Shown one piece after another: positions 5,108 through 12,936 of a stretch of 15,667 nucleotides of DNA. Origin of the DNA: an uncultured bacterium (lineage in GTDB: Bacteria > Desulfobacterota > Desulfobulbia > Desulfobulbales > Desulfobulbaceae). The stretch lies in assembly GCA_903896915.1 (NCBI GenBank), contig CAITZN010000132.1:1-15667 (forward strand), in the 5' to 3' direction. Both the position numbers and the translations under genes were made by a program. A model generated the notes under the pieces. The model worked only from the letters and a program-made list of their open reading frames with translations, was not told the DNA's origin and searched no databases. How positions within the stretch are numbered: the first letter of the stretch is position 1; the number at the start of each line of letters is the position of its first letter.

Positions 5108-7555
5108 TTACGGCGTAATTCCCAGTTCCCGCTCCTTGGCGGCAATCGCCAGCCTGGTCTTCACCACCGTATCGGAAACCAGACTGATGGAATCGATCCC
5201 CTGCTCGACCAGAAAGGTGGCGAAGTCGGGGAAATCGGACGGCGCCTGACCGCAGATACCGATCTTGCGCCCCCGCCGCTTGGCCGTGGCGATCACCATC
5301 TTGATCAGGGTCTTGACCGCCTCGTTGCGCTCGTCATAAATATGGGCAACCAGGTCGGAGTCGCGATCCAGCCCCAGAGTCAACTGAGTCAGATCGTTGG
5401 AGCCGATCGAAAACCCGTCAAAGACATCGCAAAAAGCGTCTGCCGAGATGACGTTGGACGGGATCTCGCACATTACATAGACCTCCAGCCCGTTCTCCCC
5501 CTGCACCAGACCGAATTCACGCAGAACCTCGATTACCTTCCTCCCCTCTTCCGGGGTGCGACAGAACGGCACCATCAGCTTGATGTTGGTGAGCCCCATG
5601 TCGTTGCGCGCCTTGAGCAGCGCCTTGCACTCCAGTTCAAAAGCGGCCTTGTAACGCGGATCATAATACCGGGAAGCACCACGCCAGCCGATCATCGGAT
5701 TTGACTCCTCCGGCTCGTAGAGATGACCGCCGATCAGATTGGCATATTCGTTTGACTTGAAATCAGAGAGGCGGACGATGACATCTTTGGGATAAAACCC
5801 GGCAGCAATCCGACCGACACCCTCTGCTAACTTATCAATGAAATACTGGCGCTTATCGGTATAGGCCGAAGTTTTTCGATTAATCTCCTCAAGGATATCG
5901 GCAATTTCATCGTCACTCACCGCCTGCTCACGCAACTGTTCGTAGTTGTACAGGGCCAGCGGATGAATGCCAATGTGCGAATTAATGATAAATTCTTCAC
6001 GCGCCAGGCCAACCCCCTCGTTGGGCAACTGCCCCTCAAGAAACGCTTTTTCCGGCATGCCGACATTCATCATAATTTTGGTTCGGGTGGCCGGTATATT
6101 CTCAAGATCCAGGGTCTCAATGACAAATTTGAGATTACCTTCATAGATGTGGCCGGTCTCTCCCTCGACGCAGGAAACAGTGACCTGCTGCCCATCTTTG
6201 ATCATCTTGGTGCCGTTTTCCGTACCGATGACGCAAGGGATCCCCAGCTCCCTGGAGATAATCGCTGCATGGCAGGTCCGGCCGCCGCGGTTGGTGACAA
6301 TGGCGCCGGCAATCTTCATGATCGGTTCCCAGTCGGGATCAGTCATGTCGGTAACCAACACCTCGCCCGCCTTGAAATCATGCATTTGACTCACGGTCTG
6401 CAGGAGCCGGACCGTACCCTGCCCTATCTTGGCGCCAACCGCCTGACCGCTGGCCAACAGCGTCCCCTTCTCCTTGAGCACATAGGTTTCGATCACCTTT
6501 TTACTGGCCTGAGAATGCACGGTTTCCGGCCTGGCCTGGACGATGAACAGGTTGCCGGTTCCCACTTCCTTGCCATCGCCATCCTTGGCCCACTCGATAT
6601 CCATGGGGCGTCCGTAATGATCCTCAATGATGCAGGCCCATCGCGCCAGTTGCAGGATTTCGTCGTCACTCAAGATGTAGGAGCCTCGCTCCTGCTCGGT
6701 GGTGTCAATATTTTTGACCGGCTCTTTGGCACCGGGCGCGTTGTTGTACACCATTTTGATCTCTTTGGTGCCCACTCGCTTGCCGACAATCGGCCGTTTG
6801 CCTTCTTTAAGCGTCGGTTTAAAAATATAATATTCGTCAGGATTAACTGCGCCCTGAACCACATTCTCACCTAACCCCCAAGAGCCAGTCAGAAAAACCG
6901 CATCTTCAAAGCCCGACTCGGTATCGATGGAGAACATCACCCCGGAGCAGGCGGAATCAGAACGCACCATCTTCTGCACCACAATCGACAGATAAACATC
7001 AAGCTGACCAAACCCTTTATCATGACGATAGGAAATGGCACGGTCGGTGAACAGGGAGGCAAAGCACCGTTTGCAGGCGTCGATCAGGGCCTCCGGGCCA
7101 CGAATATTGAGATAGGTGTCCTGCTGCCCGGCAAAAGAGGCGTCTGGCAGATCCTCGGCAGTGGCCGAAGAACGGACCGCCACATCAACACCCTGACCAT
7201 ACTCTTCTTCCATCCGGTTATAGGCGCTGATGATTTCCTGGCGCAAATTAGCCGGAAATTCGGCAGTGCGGATAATGTCCCGCACCTTGGCACCGCGCTC
7301 CTGGAGATTGCGCAAATCATGGGTGTCAAGACCGGCAAGCGCAGACTCGATGGCAGCACCGACCCCCGCTTCTTTGAGGAGATAGCGGTAGGCATAGGCA
7401 GTAATGGCATACCCATTGGGGACGGCCACCCCTTGGGAGGTCAACTTCTGGTGCATTTCACCGAGGGAGGCATTCTTACCCCCTACCAAGGGCACATCTT
7501 CGATACCAATGTCATCAAACCAGAGAATGAGTGCTTTTTCGTGTCGGTTTTGCAT
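5108..7555 (-). CDS. ppsA: Phosphoenolpyruvate synthase (pyruvate, water dikinase)
   Basis: An 815-aa cytoplasmic enzyme converting pyruvate, ATP and water to PEP, AMP and phosphate, the entry to gluconeogenesis from pyruvate. Three domains are visible in order. The N-terminal ATP-grasp part has LVGGKNASLGEM near residue 23, VAVRSSATAEDLPDASFAGQ at 126 and IEWAKDG. The swivelling phosphohistidine domain has GGRTCHAAIISRELGIP with catalytic His429. The C-terminal PEP/pyruvate barrel has VGLAREEFI, MCEIPSN, SIGSNDLTQLTLGLDRDS and GICGQAPSD with catalytic Cys768. Length matches the family (about 790-820 aa), and the product-specific C-terminus favours PEP synthase over pyruvate phosphate dikinase. 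The start at 7555 has GGGAG 7 bases upstream. It is divergent from the phosphomutase gene and convergent with the Trm112-family gene. Confidence 0.97.
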   Translation of the reverse strand: MQNRHEKALILWFDDIGIEDVPLVGGKNASLGEMHQKLTSQGVAVPNGYAITAYAYRYLLKEAGVGAAIESALAGLDTHDLRNLQERGAKVRDIIRTAEFPANLRQEIISAYNRMEEEYGQGVDVAVRSSATAEDLPDASFAGQQDTYLNIRGPEALIDACKRCFASLFTDRAISYRHDKGFGQLDVYLSIVVQKMVRSDSACSGVMFSIDTESGFEDAVFLTGSWGLGENVVQGAVNPDEYYIFKPTLKEGKRPIVGKRVGTKEIKMVYNNAPGAKEPVKNIDTTEQERGSYILSDDEILQLARWACIIEDHYGRPMDIEWAKDGDGKEVGTGNLFIVQARPETVHSQASKKVIETYVLKEKGTLLASGQAVGAKIGQGTVRLLQTVSQMHDFKAGEVLVTDMTDPDWEPIMKIAGAIVTNRGGRTCHAAIISRELGIPCVIGTENGTKMIKDGQQVTVSCVEGETGHIYEGNLKFVIETLDLENIPATRTKIMMNVGMPEKAFLEGQLPNEGVGLAREEFIINSHIGIHPLALYNYEQLREQAVSDDEIADILEEINRKTSAYTDKRQYFIDKLAEGVGRIAAGFYPKDVIVRLSDFKSNEYANLIGGHLYEPEESNPMIGWRGASRYYDPRYKAAFELECKALLKARNDMGLTNIKLMVPFCRTPEEGRKVIEVLREFGLVQGENGLEVYVMCEIPSNVISADAFCDVFDGFSIGSNDLTQLTLGLDRDSDLVAHIYDERNEAVKTLIKMVIATAKRRGRKIGICGQAPSDFPDFATFLVEQGIDSISLVSDTVVKTRLAIAAKERELGITP

Positions 7556-7643
7556 CTGTTACTCCCATGTGAAATGAAACCGTCAGCTGAGCTGGGGTCT
7601 GTCATCAAACAATCCGTTCTCAACTACTGTCGTGATTATCTAA

Positions 7644-7679
7644 AAAAATGATATTAAAAAAAAATCCCCCACCGGTCAA
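7644..7679 (-). promoter_or_regulatory. Sigma70-type promoter for ppsA
   Basis: On the minus strand TTGACC (7679-7674), exactly 17 bases, then TAATAT (7656-7651). The spacer contains a run of T's just upstream of the -10. A start near 7644 gives a leader of about 90 bases. The hexamers and spacing are close to consensus. Confidence 0.65.
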
Positions 7680-7741
7680 CCGAAACGTCTGGCGCTGCTC
7701 TTTCACTGCTGACTGGACGAATGACCGCAAAAGGGAGAATC

Positions 7742-7770
7742 TTGCCAATTGCATTGCAAGGGGCTATACT
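7742..7770 (+). promoter_or_regulatory. Sigma70-type promoter for the phosphomutase gene
   Basis: TTGCCA (7742-7747), 17 bases, TATACT (7765-7770). A start near 7777 leaves about 53 bases before the ATG at 7830. CTTGC and GCAAG (7741-7745 and 7756-7760) flank the -35 as a small inverted repeat. With the ppsA promoter, it makes 7556-7829 a divergent control region with no gene in it. Confidence 0.65.
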
Positions 7771-7829
7771 AATGTAATGTTGTTATTTTTTCAATGTTGC
7801 CTTACCACTTGAGACAATACGGAGCAGAC

Positions 7830-9587
7830 ATGACCATCGAAAGCGAGATCGAATTGATAACAAACCGGCATACAGTTGAAAATAACCACAAAGAAAGCAA
7901 CTACTTCGATGCGATCAAACTGCTCGTCACCGGCCGCAGCGCCGCAACTGACGCGACCTCGCGGCAACTGTGGCAAAACGGCATTAACCACATGTACCGT
8001 CTGGTTGAAGACGAAATCCTGACCAATACCAGGCTGCCCCAGCAGACGATCAAATTCGGCACCTCCGGTTGGCGCGGCACTCTGGGCAAAGATCTTTTCG
8101 TCAATTCCGTGGCTGCGGTTACCGCCGCCATCCTTAGCCTGTACCGGGAAGCGGAGGGGAGCAAAGATCTCCGCGAGGCGCTCGGTATCAATAGTTTTGC
8201 AGAAATGCAGCAACGCGGCTGCGTGGTGGGATTCGACAACCGTTTCGGCGGTCCCCTGCTAGCACTGGCCGCGGTCAATGTCCTCACGGCCAACGGGGTC
8301 ACTGTTTTTTACGCCGGCGAGTCGACTACGGGGGCGCTGTCTGCCTCGGTACTGATCCGCAAGGCTGCCTTTTCTATTAACCTGACCCCGAGCCACAACC
8401 CCATGGAATACGGTGGGTTCAAGTATAATGCCGCCGATGCCGGCCCTGCCGCCCCGATCCTCACCGATGCCATCACCCGGCTCGCTGGGGAATATGTGCA
8501 AATGGATGTCGCACCTTGTATCCCACCCGGGCTTAACTTACAAAAACCACTGGCAGGATTGCCGGGTATCGTTGCGGAAAACGCCCTGCTCAGCTGGCAG
8601 CAACTGGTGCGAAACGGCTTTGCGCTCCATGGTATCGCTTATGACCGACTGCTGGCTGACCTTGCTACCAGTGAGGACGTGGTTGTCTGTGTCGATGCGA
8701 TGCATGGTGCTTCCCGGCAGTATCTTGGCCGCCTGCTCAACAATCCGCCTGCCGATCGGCTCGTTCTGCTACGCAATGCCCAGGACCCGACGTTCGGTGG
8801 CATCGCCCCGGAACCGTCTTCCGTCAACATGCAACCGGTCATCGCCACGCTGGCTGCTCGCAGCGAACCCCTGAAAATCGGGGCTATCATCGATCCGGAT
8901 GGCGACCGTATCCGTTTCACCGACGGCACCGTCGAAATCTCCATGAACCAATTCGGCGCCATGGCTTATCATTTCCTCCATGAGGTCAAGCACAAAAAGG
9001 GTATGGTCGCCAAAACAGTGGCTTCCAGCAATTTTGCCAATGCCGTGGCCAAACAACTGCAGGAAGAGGTCTTTGAACCCAAGGTAGGTTTCAAAGAATT
9101 CAAACCGGTGATCAACAAAGCCTTGGTCTATTTTGAAGAATCGGATGGCATTTCCATCATCGGCCACACCCCGGAAAAAGACGCCTTTATTGGTCTGATT
9201 TTGGCGCTCGACATGACCCTGTCTCTGAAAAAATCACTAGGAGAATATCTTGCTGAAATAGAAAAACACTATGGTCATTACTATCCGGACCGCGATGGTG
9301 TGACCGTTTCCCAACAAGGGGCGCCCCTGCTGAAGACTCTGGATCAACTCCAGAAATTTGCCGTCGGTTCCCAAGTTTCGGTTGGCACAGGCGCGAAAAC
9401 CATCACGGAAGTTATCGACATCGATGGCCGCAAGATGATCCTGGATGACGGTTCCTGGATCATGATCCGGCCCTCCGGCACTGAACCCAAGGTCCGGTTT
9501 TACGTGGAGGCCAGAACGAGCGAGGAAACCGCCTTGTTGGTAAAAAGTGCGAAATCGATGCTTGCCGAAATAGGACTCCTGCCCTAA
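7830..9587 (+). CDS. Phosphoglucomutase/phosphomannomutase family protein
   Basis: A 585-aa alpha-D-phosphohexomutase that should move phosphate between C1 and C6 of a hexose (glucose or mannose phosphate), cytoplasmic. All four family regions are present: FGTSGWRGTLG at residue 76, the phosphoserine loop LTPSHNPMEYGG with Ser188, the metal loop DPDGDR at 355-360, the sugar-specificity loop YFEESDGIS at 434-442, and the phosphate-binding IRPSGTEPKVRFYVEAR near the end. About 70 residues precede the first motif, longer than usual, making the protein larger than typical bacterial PMM/PGM (about 450-550 aa). The start at 7830 has GGAG 6 bases upstream; the frame opens at 7794 but without a binding site. 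EESDG rather than the EESGH or GEMSGH forms leaves the sugar preference open. Confidence 0.93.
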   Translation: MTIESEIELITNRHTVENNHKESNYFDAIKLLVTGRSAATDATSRQLWQNGINHMYRLVEDEILTNTRLPQQTIKFGTSGWRGTLGKDLFVNSVAAVTAAILSLYREAEGSKDLREALGINSFAEMQQRGCVVGFDNRFGGPLLALAAVNVLTANGVTVFYAGESTTGALSASVLIRKAAFSINLTPSHNPMEYGGFKYNAADAGPAAPILTDAITRLAGEYVQMDVAPCIPPGLNLQKPLAGLPGIVAENALLSWQQLVRNGFALHGIAYDRLLADLATSEDVVVCVDAMHGASRQYLGRLLNNPPADRLVLLRNAQDPTFGGIAPEPSSVNMQPVIATLAARSEPLKIGAIIDPDGDRIRFTDGTVEISMNQFGAMAYHFLHEVKHKKGMVAKTVASSNFANAVAKQLQEEVFEPKVGFKEFKPVINKALVYFEESDGISIIGHTPEKDAFIGLILALDMTLSLKKSLGEYLAEIEKHYGHYYPDRDGVTVSQQGAPLLKTLDQLQKFAVGSQVSVGTGAKTITEVIDIDGRKMILDDGSWIMIRPSGTEPKVRFYVEARTSEETALLVKSAKSMLAEIGLLP

Positions 9588-9607
9588 TATAAAAAGTTGA
9601 AGATTGG

Positions 9608-9633
9608 CTTATTGACAATAAGGTACAATAAGG
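9608..9633. promoter_or_regulatory. Palindrome plus extra half-site upstream of nifUS, possible operator
   Basis: CTTATTG-A-CAATAAG (9608-9622) is a perfect 7-1-7 palindrome, and a third CAATAAG half-site follows at 9626-9632, ten bases (one helical turn) from the second. TTGACA (9612-9617) lies inside the palindrome and could be a -35, but no good -10 was found at 16-18 bases, so the promoter itself is unresolved. Its position, about 42-67 bases before the nifU start, fits a regulator of Fe-S genes. Confidence 0.45.
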
Positions 9634-9674
9634 CCGATGCAGTATCTTGAAAAACTTCAGCACAGAGAATGATC

Positions 9675-10511
9675 ATGTGGGAATATAGCGATAAAGTACA
9701 GGAACATTTCATCAATCCGAAGAATGTCGGTGAAATAGAAAACGCCGACGGTGTCGGCAATGTCGGTTCTATCGCCTGCGGCGATGCCCTTCGATTGACG
9801 ATCAAGGTCGACGAAAACCAGATCATCACCGACGCCAAGTTTAAGACCTTTGGCTGCGCCTCGGCAATTGCCTCCTCCTCCATGCTCACCGAGATGCTCA
9901 AGGGCATGAAACTGGAAGAGGCCAAGAAACTGACCAACGATGATATCGCCAAGGCACTCGGCGGACTGCCCAAAGAAAAAATGCACTGCTCGGTAATGGG
10001 TCGCGAGGCTCTGGAAGCCGCAATCGCCGACTACACCGGGGCTATCCTCCCCATGGCTCAGGGTGAGGTGGTCTGCGAGTGCTTTGGGGTCACCGACCTG
10101 GAAATCATCAGGGCCGTTAAAGAGAACTCGCTCAAGTCCGTCGAGGAAATCACCAACTTTACCAAAGCCGGGGGCGGTTGCGGTAAATGCGAGGGCCGCC
10201 TGCGCGAAATCCTGGTCGAAACCGTTGAAGGGTTGGCGCCCTTCCCTGTAGGGATGAAGAAAGAAAAACGCATGACCACCCTGGAAAAAATCAAAAAAAT
10301 TGAGGACGTTATTGAGCGCGAAATCAAGCCAACCCTGAAAAAAGACGGTGGCGACATCCAGTTGGTCGATGTAGATGGCGATTTTGTTACGGTTTCGCTC
10401 CGAGGCTCGTGTGCAGGCTGCCATTCGTCGCGGACGACCCTGAAGGAATATGTGGAGAAAAAATTACGCGAACAGGTGCTGGACAGCTTGATCGTTGAGG
10501 AGGACAAATAA
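9675..10511 (+). CDS. nifU: Fe-S cluster assembly scaffold NifU (full-length, three domains)
   Basis: A 278-aa scaffold on which Fe-S clusters are built from NifS-derived sulfur. The IscU-like domain (1-125) has the three cluster cysteines Cys35 (ACGDALR), Cys61 (FGCASAIASSS) and Cys105 (EKMHCSVMG). The central BFD-like [2Fe-2S] domain has Cys134, Cys136, Cys169 and Cys172 (CEC, GGGCGKC). The C-terminal Nfu domain (about 203-278) has CAGC with Cys246 and Cys249. Positions closely match Azotobacter NifU, but the linker before the Nfu domain is short. The start at 9675 gives the family's typical MWEY opening; an ATG at 9669 is the alternative. The binding site (AGAG) is weak. The stop TAA overlaps the nifS ATG by one base, so the two are translationally coupled. 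No nitrogenase genes are near, which points to general Fe-S assembly. Confidence 0.97.
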   Translation: MWEYSDKVQEHFINPKNVGEIENADGVGNVGSIACGDALRLTIKVDENQIITDAKFKTFGCASAIASSSMLTEMLKGMKLEEAKKLTNDDIAKALGGLPKEKMHCSVMGREALEAAIADYTGAILPMAQGEVVCECFGVTDLEIIRAVKENSLKSVEEITNFTKAGGGCGKCEGRLREILVETVEGLAPFPVGMKKEKRMTTLEKIKKIEDVIEREIKPTLKKDGGDIQLVDVDGDFVTVSLRGSCAGCHSSRTTLKEYVEKKLREQVLDSLIVEEDK

Positions 10512-11698
10512 TGGCCGGTACACCTGAGAAGGTCATCTACATGGACAACAACGCCACCACCCGGATTGCCCCCGAGGTGCTGGACGCCATGATGCCCTAC
10601 CTGACCGAGTATTACGGCAATCCTTCGTCCATGCATACCTTCGGCGGCCAGGTCGGCCAGGCCATCAACCACGCTCGGCAGGCCACTGCCGACTTGATCG
10701 GTGCGGCGCCCGGGGAAATCGTCTTCACCAGCTGTGGCACGGAAAGTGATTCCACCGCAATCCTTTCAGCCATCCAGACCTTTCCGGAAAAAAACCACGT
10801 GGTCACCACCAGGGTCGAACACCCTGCCGTGAAAAATCTCTGCGATAACCTGGAAATTTTCACTGGCCGCAAATACCACACCACTCGGTTGCAGGTCGAT
10901 GCGGACGGCACCCTGGATCTGCAACGCTTCCAGGACAGTCTCACCGATGACACCGCCATTGTTAGTGTAATGTGGGCCAACAATGAAACCGGCGTTATTT
11001 TTCCGGTCGAAAAAATGGCGGAAATCACCAAAGAACGAGGCATCCTCTTTCATACCGACGCGGTACAGGCCGTGGGCAAAATTCCGATCAATCTCAAGGA
11101 AACAGCAATCGATTTCCTCTCCATCTCCGGCCACAAGCTCCACGCTCCCAAGGGGATCGGCGTACTCTATGTCCGCAAGGGCACCCCCTTTGTCCCGTTT
11201 TTGAATGGCGGTCACCAAGAGCATGGTCGTCGCGGCGGCACGGAAAACGTCGCGGCCATCATCGGCCTGGGCAAGGCCTGCGAGTTAGCTGCCGCCCATA
11301 TGGTGGAAGAAAACACCCGAGTGCGAGCACTCCGCGACAAACTGGAACACGGATTATTGACTTCCATCCCCAAGTCACTGCTCAACGGTCACCGCGAGCA
11401 GCGCCTGCCCAATACTAGCAACGTCAGTTTCGAGTATGTGGAGGGCGAGGCCATCTTGCTCCACATGAATCAGTTCAACATCTGTGCTTCTTCCGGCTCT
11501 GCCTGCACCTCCGGTTCTCTCGAGCCCTCGCATGTCCTCAGGGCCATGGGAGTGCCATTCACTGCCGCACATGGCTCCATCCGCTTCAGCCTATCGGTCT
11601 ACAACACCGAAGAAGAGGTGGACTTTGTCCTCGAGAAAATGCCGGCGATCATCGCCAAGTTGAGGGCCATGTCTCCTTTCTGGGAGGAAAACAAGTAA
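10511..11698 (+). CDS. nifS: Cysteine desulfurase NifS
   Basis: A 395-aa PLP enzyme that turns cysteine into alanine plus an enzyme-bound persulfide, the sulfur source for NifU. Visible features: YMDNNATT at the N-terminus, TSCGTESDS near 73, His104 in RVEHPAV stacking on PLP, WANNETG, the HTDAVQ segment, Lys209 in SISGHKLHAPKG as the Schiff-base lysine, GGHQEHGRRGGTENV, and the active-site Cys332 in SSGSACTSGS. The short active-site loop and the ACTSGS motif mark it as a group I desulfurase; pairing with nifU names it NifS rather than IscS. The ATG at 10511 has GAGGAGG upstream (10497-10503) and overlaps the nifU stop. An intrinsic terminator follows the gene. Confidence 0.97.
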   Translation: MAGTPEKVIYMDNNATTRIAPEVLDAMMPYLTEYYGNPSSMHTFGGQVGQAINHARQATADLIGAAPGEIVFTSCGTESDSTAILSAIQTFPEKNHVVTTRVEHPAVKNLCDNLEIFTGRKYHTTRLQVDADGTLDLQRFQDSLTDDTAIVSVMWANNETGVIFPVEKMAEITKERGILFHTDAVQAVGKIPINLKETAIDFLSISGHKLHAPKGIGVLYVRKGTPFVPFLNGGHQEHGRRGGTENVAAIIGLGKACELAAAHMVEENTRVRALRDKLEHGLLTSIPKSLLNGHREQRLPNTSNVSFEYVEGEAILLHMNQFNICASSGSACTSGSLEPSHVLRAMGVPFTAAHGSIRFSLSVYNTEEEVDFVLEKMPAIIAKLRAMSPFWEENK

Positions 11699-11710
11699 TT
11701 TTCGCTGCTG

Positions 11711-11741
11711 GCGCCGCCCTAACCAGCGGCGCTTCTTTTTT
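11711..11741 (+). terminator. Intrinsic terminator of nifUS
   Basis: GCGCCGC (11711-11717) and GCGGCGC (11726-11732) form a 7-bp all-G/C stem with an 8-base loop, followed directly by TTC and six T's. It starts 12 bases after the nifS stop and separates nifUS from thyX. Confidence 0.88.
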
Positions 11742-11767
11742 CCACTTTGCCCGTTGTCGGTCTGCCC

Positions 11768-12703
11768 ATGCGAATAATCGAGCCCAGCTTCACCATCCTT
11801 GACGAACTTGATCAGCAGAGCCTCCCGGTCCGCATCGAATACTGCGGGCGGATCTGCTATAAAAGTGAACATCGGATTGACAGTGATTCAGCTATCCCTT
11901 TCGTCAGAAAAATGGCTCAACATGGTCATAACTCGGTACTGGAAATGGGGGTAGTCACCCTGGTGGTGACCTGTTCGACGCCAGATGCGATCAATAACCT
12001 GTTTTTCTGTCAGCCCAGGTTTCTACAAATCGACTTCCTGGACACCCATCGGCTGCTCGTTACCGGCTCGATCCGTGCCTTTCGCGAAATGCTGCTTTTT
12101 CATCCCACAAATGCCATCTTCAGGGCCATCACCCTTTTTCTGGCCAAACGACACCCCTATTTTTTCGAGACACTTTTGGCCGACACAGGAGAAGCCCCCC
12201 CCCCCGGGGTCACTGTCGACAAGATGGGCCTGAAAGAAGTTGAACAACTCGATGCCCCGCAATGTGCAAAACATCGCTATCTGGCGGTGAAATTCATTGT
12301 CAACCGGGCCGTCACCCATGAACTGGTCCGCCATCGCCCCTGCACATTTCTTCAGGAAAGCCAGCGGTATTGCCGGTATTCCGATGACAAGTTCGGCAAT
12401 GAGGTCACCTTTATCAAACCGCTGTTCTTCGACGAACAGAGCGCGGAATTCACTATCTGGAAGAAGGCTATGGAGGATATGGAACAGCAGTATTTTCGCT
12501 TGCTCGAGACCTCAACGGCACAAGCAGCGCGGACAGTGCTGCCCAATTCCTGCAAGACCGAGATCATTGTCTACGCAAACCTTCTCGAATGGCAGCACAT
12601 CCTAGAGCTCCGCACATCGAAGGCTGCCGAGCCGTCGATGCGCGAGGTCATGATCCCGCTGCAGCAAGAGCTGCAGAAACGCTACCCGAGGCTCTCCCTT
12701 TGA
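11768..12703 (+). CDS. thyX: FAD-dependent thymidylate synthase ThyX
   Basis: A 311-aa enzyme predicted to make dTMP from dUMP using methylene-tetrahydrofolate, with FAD and NADPH as reductant. The ThyX motif RHRx7S is present as Arg188-His189-Arg190 to Ser198 (RHRPCTFLQESQRY). Supporting segments are HGHNSVLEM at 52-60 (His at the usual end is replaced by Met), ARTVLPNSCKTEI, and ANLLEWQHILELR followed by PSMREVM. It is longer than the common 220-260 aa because of a middle insert around residues 125-170. Within that insert the APPPG codons contain an uninterrupted run of 11 C's. The ATG at 11768 has no clear ribosome binding site; a TTG at 11747 would lie just after the terminator. No promoter was recognised between the nifS terminator and this gene. 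Confidence 0.92.
   Translation: MRIIEPSFTILDELDQQSLPVRIEYCGRICYKSEHRIDSDSAIPFVRKMAQHGHNSVLEMGVVTLVVTCSTPDAINNLFFCQPRFLQIDFLDTHRLLVTGSIRAFREMLLFHPTNAIFRAITLFLAKRHPYFFETLLADTGEAPPPGVTVDKMGLKEVEQLDAPQCAKHRYLAVKFIVNRAVTHELVRHRPCTFLQESQRYCRYSDDKFGNEVTFIKPLFFDEQSAEFTIWKKAMEDMEQQYFRLLETSTAQAARTVLPNSCKTEIIVYANLLEWQHILELRTSKAAEPSMREVMIPLQQELQKRYPRLSL
12195..12205 (+). repeat. Poly-C tract (11 C) inside thyX
   Basis: Eleven consecutive C's, followed by GGGG, encode part of Ala-Pro-Pro-Pro-Gly at residues 143-147. One base gained or lost would shift the frame ahead of the ThyX active-site motif. The frame is intact as given. Confidence 0.9.
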
Positions 12704-12714
12704 TAGGTTTGAGT

Positions 12715-12761
12715 GCTGAGGGCCTCGTGGCATTTGAGTTTGACTGCTGTCTCACCTCAGC
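12715..12761 (+). other. Stem-loop after thyX
   Basis: GCTGAGG (12715-12721) pairs with CCTCAGC (12755-12761), and TGAG (12735-12738) with the adjoining CTCA (12751-12754). It starts 12 bases past the thyX stop. No T-run follows, so it may be an mRNA-end structure rather than an intrinsic terminator. A second, A/T-paired hairpin AAAAAAG/CTTTTTT (12826-12846) is a weaker candidate for ending the transcript. Confidence 0.4.
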
Positions 12762-12844
12762 CCGATGAATTAACATTGCGGCGTCACGCACCCGATTTCC
12801 ACTCAGTAACTAAATATATACACCGAAAAAAGCCTCGTTCTTTT

Positions 12845-12873
12845 TTGACCAGCTGCATCTTTTAGAGTACAAT
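12845..12873 (+). promoter_or_regulatory. Sigma70-type promoter for the ATPase-glycosyltransferase operon
   Basis: TTGACC (12845-12850), exactly 17 bases, TACAAT (12868-12873). The predicted start near 12880 lies about 57 bases before the ATG at 12937 and inside the palindrome at 12878-12892. The -35 abuts the T-run of the upstream A/T hairpin. Confidence 0.65.
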
Positions 12874-12877
12874 CAAC

Positions 12878-12892
12878 AAATAACAGTTATTT
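12878..12892. promoter_or_regulatory. Perfect 15-bp palindrome over the predicted transcription start
   Basis: AAATAAC-A-GTTATTT is a perfect 7-1-7 inverted repeat starting 5 bases after the -10 box, a classic place for a repressor site. The regulator is unknown, and A/T richness raises the chance of coincidence. Confidence 0.4.
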
Positions 12893-12936
12893 ATTAGACA
12901 ATTATCTCAGGCGACGCAAGGCCCCCAGACACGACT

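Noticed and set aside
5963..6874. Plus-strand open frame of 303 codons inside ppsA
   Set aside because: It is the antisense shadow of the ATP-grasp to phosphohistidine part of PEP synthase, whose catalytic motifs are all in the minus-strand frame.
9597..9629. Sigma70 promoter for nifU built from TTGACA or TACAAT in the palindrome region
   Set aside because: No pairing of -35 and -10 candidates gives a 16-18 base spacer; kept only as a possible operator.
9657..10424. Minus-strand open frame of 255 codons over nifU
   Set aside because: Shadow of NifU; all cluster-binding cysteines are in the plus-strand frame.
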